Assembly (NCBI GenBank): GCA_026129305.1
Contig: JAHCII010000012.1
Location: forward strand, 1-62,023
Origin: Anaerolineales bacterium
Lineage (GTDB): Bacteria > Chloroflexota > Anaerolineae > Anaerolineales > UBA11579
Reading direction: 5' to 3'
Length of the DNA: 62,023 nt
Under the pieces are notes generated by a model that did not search any database, was not told the DNA's origin, and was given only the letters and a program-made list of their open reading frames with translations. Below, one piece after another: positions 52,689 through 61,412 of the stretch; position 1 is the stretch's first letter; the number at the start of each line of letters is the position of its first letter. A program made the position numbers and the translations under genes.

Positions 52689-54374
52689 CTAACCAACCAG
52701 CCCGAGAATGTAAGGCGCAATATTGCTGAACAAGAAATGAATAAAGGCCAGATTGTTGAGGCTGAGCAAGCCCAACAGACCGACCAGAGCGACGGTCACA
52801 GGCCAGTGGTGCGCCCAGCGCTGCAATCCAAGCGCCACAAAAAAGAACAGGGCGTAATTCCAATCGACGGCGTACAAGAAGGGTTCATACCCGTAGACCA
52901 TATGGAAGATGTAATTGAACATCACACAACCCAAAAATGCCAGGGCATAGCGGTTGCTCAACGAAAGCTTCTCCTGACGCAGGCTGAGGGCAAGCCCGGC
53001 CACTGAACTGAGCAATAACGCCGTCCAGAGCGGTGCGGCCACTTTCCCCAACCCGGTCAAACGAGCAGAATTCGGCCCCAGCATAAAATTGAACTTGGGG
53101 AATTCACCGCGCTCATCCTTCTCTTGCGTCAGCAGGAAAGGTTGCGGCGCCACCGCACTGAACAGGAACACATCCCGGCTGACGATGTTAGCGCGGGCGG
53201 CAAACTCTTCTGGGGTGCTGCCCAGTTGGAGATGTTGCGTCTCTCCGCCAATTTTCTCAGGCACAAAATACAGGGCCGAATCTGGGTATATGGCGGCGTG
53301 TGCCAGGTTTAGGCCGGCGCTGATGACCAGCACGGCCAATGCGAACAGAGCCACCCGTTTAATGCGCATGTCCGCCAAAAAGAAGCCAAGCATGACCTGC
53401 ACCAAGTTTGAGATGGTCACCCCAAATACGGCCACTGCGTTGAGCAGCAGCCAATGAACAGCCGCGCCGCGCTGCAACAGCACATAGAAAAGCACCAGCA
53501 GGAAAGCCGAAGCCATGTAGCTTTCCATCAAGGGCGAAAAGACCAGGTTGGCGGTGGAAATGCCAAACAGGCTGGCGATCAGGACCGCATAGGTTGGACG
53601 CTGCGTCAGACGGGTGATCAAGATCCACGCCAGGTAGATCTGCGTGCCGCCCAGCAACCCCAGCAGGAACTTCATGGCTTGATAGGTGTCTGTGCCGAGT
53701 AGGAAAGCCATCAGGAAGGTGATCGGGCGCAGAACAAAGAAGGCCAGCGGGTGTACGGCGCGCATTTCCATCGTATAGCCATACGGATGGGCGGCACGCA
53801 ATTGCCATTGGTGACTGTCGGCCGCAAAGAACACATTGTTTAGGTTGAAGTCCATGCGGTTGACCACATTGGCCAACACAAAATACAAGACAAAGAACAA
53901 GGCTGCCATCAACAGCCCTTGCCAGTGGCTTTCCAGCCAGCCGCGTGCATTCTGAAAAGCGGCTGGCCAGTGTTTCTTTCCATAGACCTGGAGGAAGATC
54001 AAGCTGGCCAAGCCCATCGCGCTGGCCAAGGCAAACAGTGGCAGGCTGTTTGCCGGCAAAAGCAGCCGGTTGAGGGGCAGCAATCCTTCAAAGGACAGGC
54101 CAATTTCGATCACGCGCCAGGTGAAGCGCCCAACCAGGCCCAGCGCCAACCACGTCGGCCAGTCTTCCCTTAACTTCGGCGCTCGCCAGTGTTTGAGGGC
54201 CAGGTCCAGACCTTGGGTGACTATCCAGCCGATCAGGCTGATAACCAGCCAGGCTTGCAGAACTAGCTGGACAGGGTTGGGGGGCAGGGCGGCAAAGAAA
54301 GCGCTCAGAAAATAGGCAGGCAGAAGCGCCAACAGCCAAGCCAGGGCCGCGAGAAAAAATCCTTTGGAACTCAT
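52689..54374 (-). CDS. Polytopic membrane protein, GT-C-like
   Basis: 561 residues with about 13 membrane helices and a large outside loop (about 375-440). The topology and the mixture of charged residues in the first loop resemble GT-C type glycosyltransferases that use lipid-linked sugars, but no conserved acidic pair in that loop is convincing. A strongly aromatic loop (FFAADSHQWQLRAAHPYGYT) is notable. No partner genes for surface glycans are near, apart from sulfotransferases further away. The apgM gene lies 15 bases upstream on the same strand. Confidence 0.65.
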   Translation of the reverse strand: MSSKGFFLAALAWLLALLPAYFLSAFFAALPPNPVQLVLQAWLVISLIGWIVTQGLDLALKHWRAPKLREDWPTWLALGLVGRFTWRVIEIGLSFEGLLPLNRLLLPANSLPLFALASAMGLASLIFLQVYGKKHWPAAFQNARGWLESHWQGLLMAALFFVLYFVLANVVNRMDFNLNNVFFAADSHQWQLRAAHPYGYTMEMRAVHPLAFFVLRPITFLMAFLLGTDTYQAMKFLLGLLGGTQIYLAWILITRLTQRPTYAVLIASLFGISTANLVFSPLMESYMASAFLLVLFYVLLQRGAAVHWLLLNAVAVFGVTISNLVQVMLGFFLADMRIKRVALFALAVLVISAGLNLAHAAIYPDSALYFVPEKIGGETQHLQLGSTPEEFAARANIVSRDVFLFSAVAPQPFLLTQEKDERGEFPKFNFMLGPNSARLTGLGKVAAPLWTALLLSSVAGLALSLRQEKLSLSNRYALAFLGCVMFNYIFHMVYGYEPFLYAVDWNYALFFFVALGLQRWAHHWPVTVALVGLLGLLSLNNLAFIHFLFSNIAPYILGLVG

Positions 54375-54389
54375 TGACCCCCCAAAATT

Positions 54390-55601
54390 CTAAGCTCCAA
54401 ATTTCTCCAACCGCCCGGCGTGCGCCAGGGCCAGCGGCATGATGTCGGTGGCCGGGATGGTGCCCAGGCCGCCCAAGCCGCAGGCGCGCTCGCCGAACTG
54501 GGTCTGCGCGTCCGGCAGCGCGTTCTGCGCCGACCACAGCAACAGCGGCACCGGGTGCCAGGAATGCGCCCGCATTGGCACCGGGGTGGAGTGGTCGCCG
54601 GTGACCAGCAGTACGTCCGGCTTGAGCTCCAGCAAAGCCGGCAGCGCCGCATCCACACTCTCGATCACCTTGAGCTTGCCTTCGTAGTTGCCGTCTTCGC
54701 CCATGCTGTCGGTTTTCTTGATGTGAATGAAGAAGAAGTCGTAGTCGCCCCACACGTTTTGGGCGGCGGCAAATTCGTCCGCCGGGCTTTCGCCAGAGAA
54801 CTTGATCACGTCCATGCCCACCAGTTGGGAAACGCCCTTGTACATCGGATAGACCGCTACGCAGGCGCCGCGCAGGCCGTAGGCCTCAGCGTACTGCGGC
54901 AGGCGCGGGTCCCCGCCGAAGCCGCGCAAGGTGATGCCGTTGGCCTTGGGCTGGTTCGCCAGCGCCTGGTGGGCGGCGGCGATCCAGGTGTTGACCAGCT
55001 CGGCGGTCTTCTGCGAACCCTGGCTGCGCGCCGCGGCGGGCAGTGGCGGCTGGCCAGTGACCTGCGGGTCGGTGTCCTCAATATCGCCCTGCAAACCGGC
55101 GCCGCGCAGCACCAGGGCAAAGCGGTATTCCTTCACCAGCTGCACTTCGGCGGTCATGCCGGGGACTTGGACGCCCTGCAGCAACTCGATGATAGGGGCG
55201 GCTTCCTCGCTGGAAATGCGCCCGGCGCGCCGGTCTATGATGCTGCCCGCCGCGTCCAACGTGCAGAAATTGCCGCGCACGGCCACATCACCGGCGCCGA
55301 CCTGCATGCCAATCCCCAGCGCTTCCATCACGCCGCGGCCGACCAAGTAGGTCAGCGGGTCATAGCCGAACATGGCCAGGTGCGCCGGGCCGGAACCGGG
55401 GGTCACCCCCTGGCGCACCGGAGTGGTGCGCCCCAGGGCGCCCCCGGCCGCCAGGCGGTCCAGATGGGGGGTATGGGCGGCTTCCAGCGGCGTCAGCCCG
55501 CCGGGCTCGGCGGGGATGTCTCCCAGCCCGTCCATCACCAGCAAGACGATCTTGCTGGGCACGTCTTTGCGCAACAGAGGGATCAGGTGTTCAGCAGGCA
55601 T
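54390..55601 (-). CDS. apgM: 2,3-bisphosphoglycerate-independent phosphoglycerate mutase, archaeal type
   Basis: 403 residues of the alkaline-phosphatase superfamily, related to archaeal ApgM rather than GpmI. Metal-binding VMDGLGD is at the start. GVTPGSGPAHLAMFGYDP includes the catalytic serine region, and HIKKTDSMGEDGN and VTGDHSTPVPMRAHSWHPVPLLL complete the metal site. It interconverts 3- and 2-phosphoglycerate, supplying enolase. The ATG at 55601 has AAGGAT upstream. A terminator separates it from the ABC ATPase gene. Confidence 0.94.
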   Translation of the reverse strand: MPAEHLIPLLRKDVPSKIVLLVMDGLGDIPAEPGGLTPLEAAHTPHLDRLAAGGALGRTTPVRQGVTPGSGPAHLAMFGYDPLTYLVGRGVMEALGIGMQVGAGDVAVRGNFCTLDAAGSIIDRRAGRISSEEAAPIIELLQGVQVPGMTAEVQLVKEYRFALVLRGAGLQGDIEDTDPQVTGQPPLPAAARSQGSQKTAELVNTWIAAAHQALANQPKANGITLRGFGGDPRLPQYAEAYGLRGACVAVYPMYKGVSQLVGMDVIKFSGESPADEFAAAQNVWGDYDFFFIHIKKTDSMGEDGNYEGKLKVIESVDAALPALLELKPDVLLVTGDHSTPVPMRAHSWHPVPLLLWSAQNALPDAQTQFGERACGLGGLGTIPATDIMPLALAHAGRLEKFGA

Positions 55602-55623
55602 GGGTATCCTTTTGGCTAAAGTA

Positions 55624-55650
55624 AAGAGCAACGCCATCGGCGTTGCTCTT
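55624..55650 (-). terminator. Terminator of the ABC ATPase gene
   Basis: AAGAGCAACGCC (55624-55635) and GGCGTTGCTCTT (55639-55650) form a perfect 12-bp stem with an ATC loop. On the minus strand the T-rich side follows. Confidence 0.8.
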
Positions 55651-55676
55651 ATTGTACCTAGAGCGGGCCTTGCGGG

Positions 55677-56777
55677 TTAGCGAATGGCCTTTTCCGTGTT
55701 GTTGTCGAACAGGTGGATATTGTCTGAGTTGAAGATGACCTGCACCTTGTCGCCGTACTTGTACTCAGCGCGCGGGTCCACCCGGGCCACGTAGTTGGCG
55801 TTGCCGGACTTGATGTAGGTCACGATCTCGTTGCCCATCAGCTCGACCACTTCCACCTTACCCTCCACCTTGGCCGGGGTAATGCCGGCCGGGGTGAACT
55901 TGGTGTGGTGAATGTCCTCGGGGCGGATGCCCAGAGTGACAGACTGGCCGACATAGCCTTCGTAGGCCTTGGTGGACTTCTTGGGTACATCGACCTTGAA
56001 AGCCCCAGCATCCACCACCAGCTTGCCACTGCCCTTGACCAACTTGGCATCGAAGAAGTTCATGGCGGGCGAGCCGATGAAGCCGGCCACGAATTTGTTG
56101 GCCGGGTAGTCGTACAGGTTGTGCGGGGTGTCGATCTGCTGCAGCACACCCTGGCTCATCACGGCGATGCGGGTGGCCATGGTCATGGCTTCCACCTGGT
56201 CGTGGGTCACATAGATGAAGGTGGTCGCCAGGTCCTTGTGCAGCTTGCTCAGCTCGGCGCGGGTTTGCACGCGCAGTTTGGCGTCCAGGTTCGAGAGTGG
56301 CTCATCCAGCAGGAAGACGTTGGGCTCGCGCACGATCGCGCGGCCGACGGCCACACGCTGGCGCTGCCCGCCGGAGAGCTGGCGCGGTTTGCGCTGCAGC
56401 AGGGCTTCGATGCCTAAGATGCTGGCGGCTTTGTCCACCCGGCGCTTGATCTCGGCCTTTTCCATTTTTCGGAGGCGCAGACCAAAGGCCATGTTGTCAA
56501 AGACGCTCATGTGGGGGTAAAGGGCGTAAGATTGGAAGACCATGGCGATGTCGCGGTCCTTGGGCGCCAGGTCATTCACCACCCGGTCGCCGATGCGGAT
56601 CTCGCCTGCGGTGATGTCTTCCAGCCCGGCCAAAAGGCGCAGGGCTGTGGTTTTGCCGCAGCCCGAGGGACCGACCAAAACCAAAAACTCTTTGTCCTCA
56701 ATATGGATATTGAGGTCGTTGACCGCCAGTACGTCGCCGTACTTCTTGGTCACGTGATCATATGTTACGCTTGCCAT
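55677..56777 (-). CDS. UgpC/MalK-type ABC sugar-transport ATPase
   Basis: 366 residues. The nucleotide-binding domain has Walker A GPSGCGKTT, a Q-loop (VFQSYALYPHM), the signature LSGGQRQR, Walker B VFLLDEPLSNLDAK and the switch histidine in VTHDQVEAM. A C-terminal TOBE/OB regulatory region follows (about 240-366). It powers carbohydrate or glycerol-phosphate uptake, but no permease or binding-protein genes are beside it, so it may serve several transporters, as MsmK-like ATPases do. The ATG at 56777 has GGAGG upstream. The gene has its own promoter and terminator. Confidence 0.93.
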   Translation of the reverse strand: MASVTYDHVTKKYGDVLAVNDLNIHIEDKEFLVLVGPSGCGKTTALRLLAGLEDITAGEIRIGDRVVNDLAPKDRDIAMVFQSYALYPHMSVFDNMAFGLRLRKMEKAEIKRRVDKAASILGIEALLQRKPRQLSGGQRQRVAVGRAIVREPNVFLLDEPLSNLDAKLRVQTRAELSKLHKDLATTFIYVTHDQVEAMTMATRIAVMSQGVLQQIDTPHNLYDYPANKFVAGFIGSPAMNFFDAKLVKGSGKLVVDAGAFKVDVPKKSTKAYEGYVGQSVTLGIRPEDIHHTKFTPAGITPAKVEGKVEVVELMGNEIVTYIKSGNANYVARVDPRAEYKYGDKVQVIFNSDNIHLFDNNTEKAIR

Positions 56778-56816
56778 TGTTCTGAACCTCCAGTTCTCGA
56801 ATGTATGGTAGGCCAA

Positions 56817-56822
56817 TTATAA
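56817..56822 (-). promoter_or_regulatory. -10 box of the ABC ATPase gene
   Basis: TATAAT on the minus strand, about 39 bases before the ATG, with a ribosome site between. No good -35. Confidence 0.45.
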
Positions 56823-56873
56823 GATGAAATGCAGTGCGACACACGCTCATTCCAAGTGACAGGAGAGATTGAA

Positions 56874-57740
56874 ATGGAGAAATCCGCCACACTAGGCAAG
56901 CGTTACCAGTACAGTCTTTGGCGGCGCTTGGCGGTGATTCCTGCAGTGTTCGTGTCCATCGTCGCTGCGTTGATTCTGTTTCAGGCCGAAGTGCCTTGGA
57001 TTGTGTTTTTGGTGCTGCCGCTTTTTGTCGCGGCTATTATCTTGCCAAGCATGATGGTCTCGTACAGCATTACGCTCTATCCTGAAGAAATTCAAGTAGG
57101 TTACTTTAGGAAGCAACAGGTATTACGTTGGGACGCAGTCGGGGGTTCTAACTCAATTGCTCTTAGCAGCGCTACGTACACTCTGCACGATCATACCCAA
57201 CGCGTCAAAGTGCTGATCGATTCTGAAGTGGCTGATTTTCCAATGGTGAATGAGTACATTCGTGAATACTTGCCTCAACTCTGGAATGATTATCATGAGA
57301 AGACTTTTTCAATAGACAAAAACCTGATGGCTATTTCTTTTACGATGTTCGCAATCGCATTGGCTTGTGTTCTCTGGGGGTTTTTGGAGGACACCTTCAC
57401 TGGGCTTCTCCTGAGTGTATTGCTCATCTTCATCTTTCTTCAATTCATTCTTCCTTTGTTGCGCGCGTATCAAAGTATCGTTATTCTTGGCGGCACTTTG
57501 CAGTTGCAGCCTGTGCTAGGCTCCACAAAGACAGTTTCTGTGGAGGATATCAAGTTCATATCTTTGCAGCGTGAGCGTTTTCGTTCGCGTCTCCACAGAG
57601 GCGTTGAATATTCAGTAATATTGACATTGAATAGTGGCCGGAAGTTCAGGATTCCCTATATGCAAGACGGGTCCGCTGTGTTGGTCAATAGGCTGCGCAA
57701 TTGGTGGCTGGCGCAAAGCCTGCCAGGCGCCCATCGTTGA
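56874..57740 (+). CDS. Membrane protein with PH-like regions
   Basis: 288 residues. Two helices near the N-terminus (about 18-37 and 42-62) are followed by a beta-rich domain (about 68-135). Another helix pair comes at about 150-195, and then a second beta-rich domain (about 200-270). The repeated pattern of a membrane hairpin plus a small beta domain resembles bacterial PH-domain membrane proteins. AGGAG lies 8 bases before the ATG at 56874. Lower in GC than its neighbours. Its function is unknown. Confidence 0.65.
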   Translation: MEKSATLGKRYQYSLWRRLAVIPAVFVSIVAALILFQAEVPWIVFLVLPLFVAAIILPSMMVSYSITLYPEEIQVGYFRKQQVLRWDAVGGSNSIALSSATYTLHDHTQRVKVLIDSEVADFPMVNEYIREYLPQLWNDYHEKTFSIDKNLMAISFTMFAIALACVLWGFLEDTFTGLLLSVLLIFIFLQFILPLLRAYQSIVILGGTLQLQPVLGSTKTVSVEDIKFISLQRERFRSRLHRGVEYSVILTLNSGRKFRIPYMQDGSAVLVNRLRNWWLAQSLPGAHR

Positions 57741-57763
57741 CCGCGTACCCTAGCTGTTAGAAT
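57737..57763 (+). promoter_or_regulatory. Promoter of mutS, predicted leaderless
   Basis: TTGACC at 57737-57742, a short 15-base spacer, TAGAAT at 57758-57763, then 6 bases to the ATG at 57770. The -35 overlaps the preceding stop codon. Confidence 0.55.
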
Positions 57764-57769
57764 TTCTGC

Positions 57770-60343
57770 ATGCTTTCCCCCAATGGACAGGACGAGCGCA
57801 TCAGCCCGGTGCGCCAGCAATATCTGGAGATCAAGCGCCAGTATCCGGGAGCGATCCTGTTCTTCCGCCTGGGGGACTTCTACGAAACCTTCGATGCTGA
57901 CGCTGAAGTGGTGGCGCGTGACCTGGACATTGTGCTGACCTCACGCAACGTGGCCAAAGGACACCGCGTGCCGATGGCCGGTATCCCGCACCACGCGGCC
58001 GAAAATTACCTGGCCCGCCTGATCGAGAAAGGTCACCACGTAGCCATCTGCGAGCAAGTGGGCACGGAGCCGGTGAAGGGTCTGATGCCGCGTGAAGTGG
58101 TGCGCATCGTCACTCCCGGCACCGTGGTGGAACCGGGCCTGCTGCCCGGCGACGCCAACAATTACCTGGCCGCCCTGGTGCAGGCCGAGGGCCGCGCCGG
58201 GCTGGCCTTCGCCGATGTGACCACCGGCGAGTTCAGCGTCACCGAGCTGGATGGCCCGGCGGCCCTGCGCGCCGAACTGCTGCGCCTGGCCCCGGCCGAG
58301 CTGCTGCACGGTGAGGGCGACCCGCCGCCCGATATTGACTTGCATGCCAGCCCCTGGACGGCTTGGCGCTTTGAGCCCGGCCGCTGCCGCGAGGCCCTGC
58401 TGGCCCATTTCAAGACCGCCAGCCTCAAGGCTTACGGGCTGGAAACGCGCCCGCTGGCCCTGCAGGCCGCCGGGGCGCTGCTGCAATATTTGGGTGAGAC
58501 CCAGCCCGCCGCGCTGAACCTGCTTAGCGGCTTGCACGCCTACAGCTTGGACGAGTTCATGACCCTGGATGGCGAAGCCCGGCGCACTCTGGAACTGACC
58601 GAGGCCTTGCGCGGCGGACCGCGCGGCTCGCTGCTGGACGTGCTGGATGTCTGCGTCACGCCCATGGGCCGCCGGCTGCTGCGCCAGTGGGTCAGCAAAC
58701 CGCTGCTGGACCTGAATGCCATCCACCTGCGCCAAGCCGGCGTGGCCCAGTTGCATGCCGAGGGCTTGCCCCGCGCCGAACTGCGCGGCGCGTTGCGCCC
58801 ACTGGGCGACCTGGAGCGCCTGGCCAACCGCGTACTGGGTGGCAGCGCCCAGCCGCGCGACCTGGCTGCCATCCGCGAGACGCTGGCGGCGCTGCCGGAC
58901 CTGATCGGCCAGCTGGGCGGGCTGTCAGCCGCCGCTCCGGGTTTGCTAGGCGAGCTTTCGCCTTGCGCTCCGGCGCTGGAGCTGCTGGATGCAGCCCTGG
59001 CCGAAGAGCCGCCCGCCGTCCTGGGCCACATGGGCGTCATTCGGCAGGGCTATTCCAGTGAACTGGATGAGGTGATGGCCTCCACGCAAAAGGCGCGCGA
59101 TTGGATCGCCAACCTGGAAGCCGCCGAGCGGGGGCGCACGGGGATCAAGAGCCTCAAGGTCGGCTACAACAAAGTGCACGGCTATTACATTGAAGTCACC
59201 AAGGCCAAGGATGATGGCAACCTGCCGGCCGAATACATCCGCAAGCAAACCCTGGTCAACGCCGAGCGCTACATCACGCCTGAGATGAAGGACGTGGAAG
59301 CCCAGGTGCTCAACGCCGAGGAGCGCATCCTGGAGGTCGAGACGCGTCTGTTCCGAGAGCTCTGCGGCAAGCTGGCGGGAGGCGCCGCCGAAATGCTGGC
59401 TGCCGCCCGGGCGCTGGCCGCCGCAGACTGCCTGGCGGCCCTGGCTGAAGTGGCCGCGCTGAACGGCTACACCCGCCCTGAACTGCTAGCCGACACGACC
59501 CTGGACATCCGCGACGGTCGTCACCCGGTGGTGGAGCGCTTGTTGCCCGGCCAGGCGCGCTTCGTGCCCAACGATACGCTGTTCGAGGATGGGGAGCGCG
59601 TGCGTCTGATCACCGGGCCGAACATGAGCGGCAAGTCCACCTATTTGCGCCAGGTGGCCCTGATCGTGCTGATGGCCCAGATGGGCGGCTTCGTGCCCGC
59701 GGCCGGTGCCCGTATCGGGCTGGTGGACCGCATCTTCACCCGCATCGGCGCGCAGGATGAGATCCACGCCGGTCAGTCGACCTTCATGGTGGAGATGGTC
59801 GAGACGGCCAATATTCTGCACCATGCCAGCCCGCGCAGCCTGCTGATTCTGGACGAGATTGGGCGCGGTACCAGCACCTACGACGGCTTGTCCATCGCCT
59901 GGGCGGTGATCGAGCACATCCACAATGCACCCAAACTGGGCGCCCGCACCCTATTTGCCACTCATTACCACGAGCTGGTGCAGCTGGCCGCCGAGCTGCC
60001 CGGCGTGCGCAACTACAACGTGGCGGTCAGTGAGGAGGGTGAGCAAGTCGTCTTCCTGCACAAGATCGTGCCGGGTGGGGCCGACCGTTCCTATGGCATC
60101 CACGTCGGCCAACTGGCTGGGCTGCCGCGCCCCGTGCTGGAACGAGCGCAGCAGATCCTGGCTGAGTTGGAGGCTGGCTCGCGTCAGGCGCCTACCGGCA
60201 GCCCGCCGCCAGCGACGCAGCCGCCGCTGTTCCCCGCCCACAGCCCGCTGCTCGATGAACTGCGCGCCCTGGACGTGGAAGGCATGTCGCCCGTTGAGGC
60301 GCTCAACATACTCTGGGAGTGGAAGAAGCAGTTCGGGGAATAG
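57770..60343 (+). CDS. mutS: DNA mismatch repair protein MutS
   Basis: MutS recognises mismatches and calls MutL. The 857 residues include the mismatch-binding domain with the FYE motif (LGDFYETF), the connector, core and clamp, and the ABC-type ATPase with Walker A GPNMSGKST at 616-624, the signature STFMVEM, Walker B LILDEIGRGTS and FATHYHEL. The C-terminal helix-turn-helix part is present. It is full length. The ATG at 57770 directly follows a -10 box. With mutL in the same window, both main mismatch-repair genes appear to be leaderless. Confidence 0.97.
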   Translation: MLSPNGQDERISPVRQQYLEIKRQYPGAILFFRLGDFYETFDADAEVVARDLDIVLTSRNVAKGHRVPMAGIPHHAAENYLARLIEKGHHVAICEQVGTEPVKGLMPREVVRIVTPGTVVEPGLLPGDANNYLAALVQAEGRAGLAFADVTTGEFSVTELDGPAALRAELLRLAPAELLHGEGDPPPDIDLHASPWTAWRFEPGRCREALLAHFKTASLKAYGLETRPLALQAAGALLQYLGETQPAALNLLSGLHAYSLDEFMTLDGEARRTLELTEALRGGPRGSLLDVLDVCVTPMGRRLLRQWVSKPLLDLNAIHLRQAGVAQLHAEGLPRAELRGALRPLGDLERLANRVLGGSAQPRDLAAIRETLAALPDLIGQLGGLSAAAPGLLGELSPCAPALELLDAALAEEPPAVLGHMGVIRQGYSSELDEVMASTQKARDWIANLEAAERGRTGIKSLKVGYNKVHGYYIEVTKAKDDGNLPAEYIRKQTLVNAERYITPEMKDVEAQVLNAEERILEVETRLFRELCGKLAGGAAEMLAAARALAAADCLAALAEVAALNGYTRPELLADTTLDIRDGRHPVVERLLPGQARFVPNDTLFEDGERVRLITGPNMSGKSTYLRQVALIVLMAQMGGFVPAAGARIGLVDRIFTRIGAQDEIHAGQSTFMVEMVETANILHHASPRSLLILDEIGRGTSTYDGLSIAWAVIEHIHNAPKLGARTLFATHYHELVQLAAELPGVRNYNVAVSEEGEQVVFLHKIVPGGADRSYGIHVGQLAGLPRPVLERAQQILAELEAGSRQAPTGSPPPATQPPLFPAHSPLLDELRALDVEGMSPVEALNILWEWKKQFGE

Positions 60344-60479
60344 GGTTAGCTGTTAGCGCAAAGCTTATAGCATTTAGCTGTGCTTGCTAGACGACCTACA
60401 GGCCGGTTCGAAATTCTGGTTTGGCCTTCAGCAAGCTAATGCAAGTAGCCTAGTTAAGCTTTTGTTTATCACGTGGCTA

Positions 60480-61412
60480 TTACGCCAAGCCCCGCTTCGT
60501 CTTTTCATCTTTATGAAACCGCAAATACTCTTCAATACAATCCCGCCAGTCTAATTCATATTCCACTAGTACATCTTTGATTGCTAAATAGATGGCCTCA
60601 ATTTCTTCTTCGGAGAATACGAAATTTGGATTGCGAAATAGATCTGAGTTACGTGCATCCTCCACTTTGGATGCGCGGAACGGTTTTTCAAGTTCTGCCT
60701 GGCAAAAAACCTTAAATCGCTTTTGATCGAATTCCAAGTTGGCAAATTGGAAGATGTCAGCAGCATATTCACTGTCATTGGAAAATCGTTCTAGCTCAAG
60801 TATTTTGAATTTCTCGGCTCCGTAGTATCGGTATTGGTCCATTGCCATTCCATAGATGTTCGCCCACACATCAGCAGCGCCAATATAAGTCCTATCTCGG
60901 CTAAAAGAGGGTGCCCGCAGAGGATAAGGTCGGTTCTCGTTTCTGTTGCCTCCTTCAACTTGATAGATAGCATGAATAGTCTTAAGCGGATTGCGGATCA
61001 AAATCAAATTCCGAGATTCGATACCCTGTTTTTCCAGTTCTTGTTCAATAACGGGTGTAGCTGCTGTAAGCAAATGTGCCGTATGCACTACGTATCCGGG
61101 TTTCTTCTGTTCTTTGCCTAGAAGACTGCTTAGCATTCGGCGCCAAGCTGGCCTGTTTTCTTCTCGTTCGAGCAAACCAGCTATAGTGCGAACATAAGGT
61201 GCTGCAAACCGGGATTCGAATCGGAAGTAATGGTCTGGATCTTCTTTCCACATATCCCCGAGCATGTGAAGATAGAGCATAAGAGCCATACGCGGCTCTC
61301 CAGCATACAATTCTTCGTGAAAAGAAATGTATCCCTGGTTGTTGAATACTGCTGAAAGAAACTTTGTGCCTGTACGTCCAGTGCTAAGAGTGCGGACAAG
61401 AATTTTATTCAT
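60480..61412 (-). CDS. Sulfotransferase-like protein
   Basis: 310 residues. The N-terminal loop STGRTGTKFLS (about 10-20) is a phosphate-binding loop of the sulfotransferase type, and LILIRNPLKTIHAIYQ (about 135-150) resembles the 3'-phosphate site. The C-terminal region is more divergent. The sequence is low in GC, unlike mutS. It begins inside the end of the next gene (8-base overlap at 61405-61412), so the two are translated together. The acceptor substrate is not predictable. Confidence 0.75.
   Translation of the reverse strand: MNKILVRTLSTGRTGTKFLSAVFNNQGYISFHEELYAGEPRMALMLYLHMLGDMWKEDPDHYFRFESRFAAPYVRTIAGLLEREENRPAWRRMLSSLLGKEQKKPGYVVHTAHLLTAATPVIEQELEKQGIESRNLILIRNPLKTIHAIYQVEGGNRNENRPYPLRAPSFSRDRTYIGAADVWANIYGMAMDQYRYYGAEKFKILELERFSNDSEYAADIFQFANLEFDQKRFKVFCQAELEKPFRASKVEDARNSDLFRNPNFVFSEEEIEAIYLAIKDVLVEYELDWRDCIEEYLRFHKDEKTKRGLA

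Noticed and set aside
60404..60415. T-loop-like GGTTCGAAATTC as a tRNA remnant
   Set aside because: No acceptor or anticodon arm can be built around it; the rest of this 136-base gap shows only TTAGC-type repeats and no gene.
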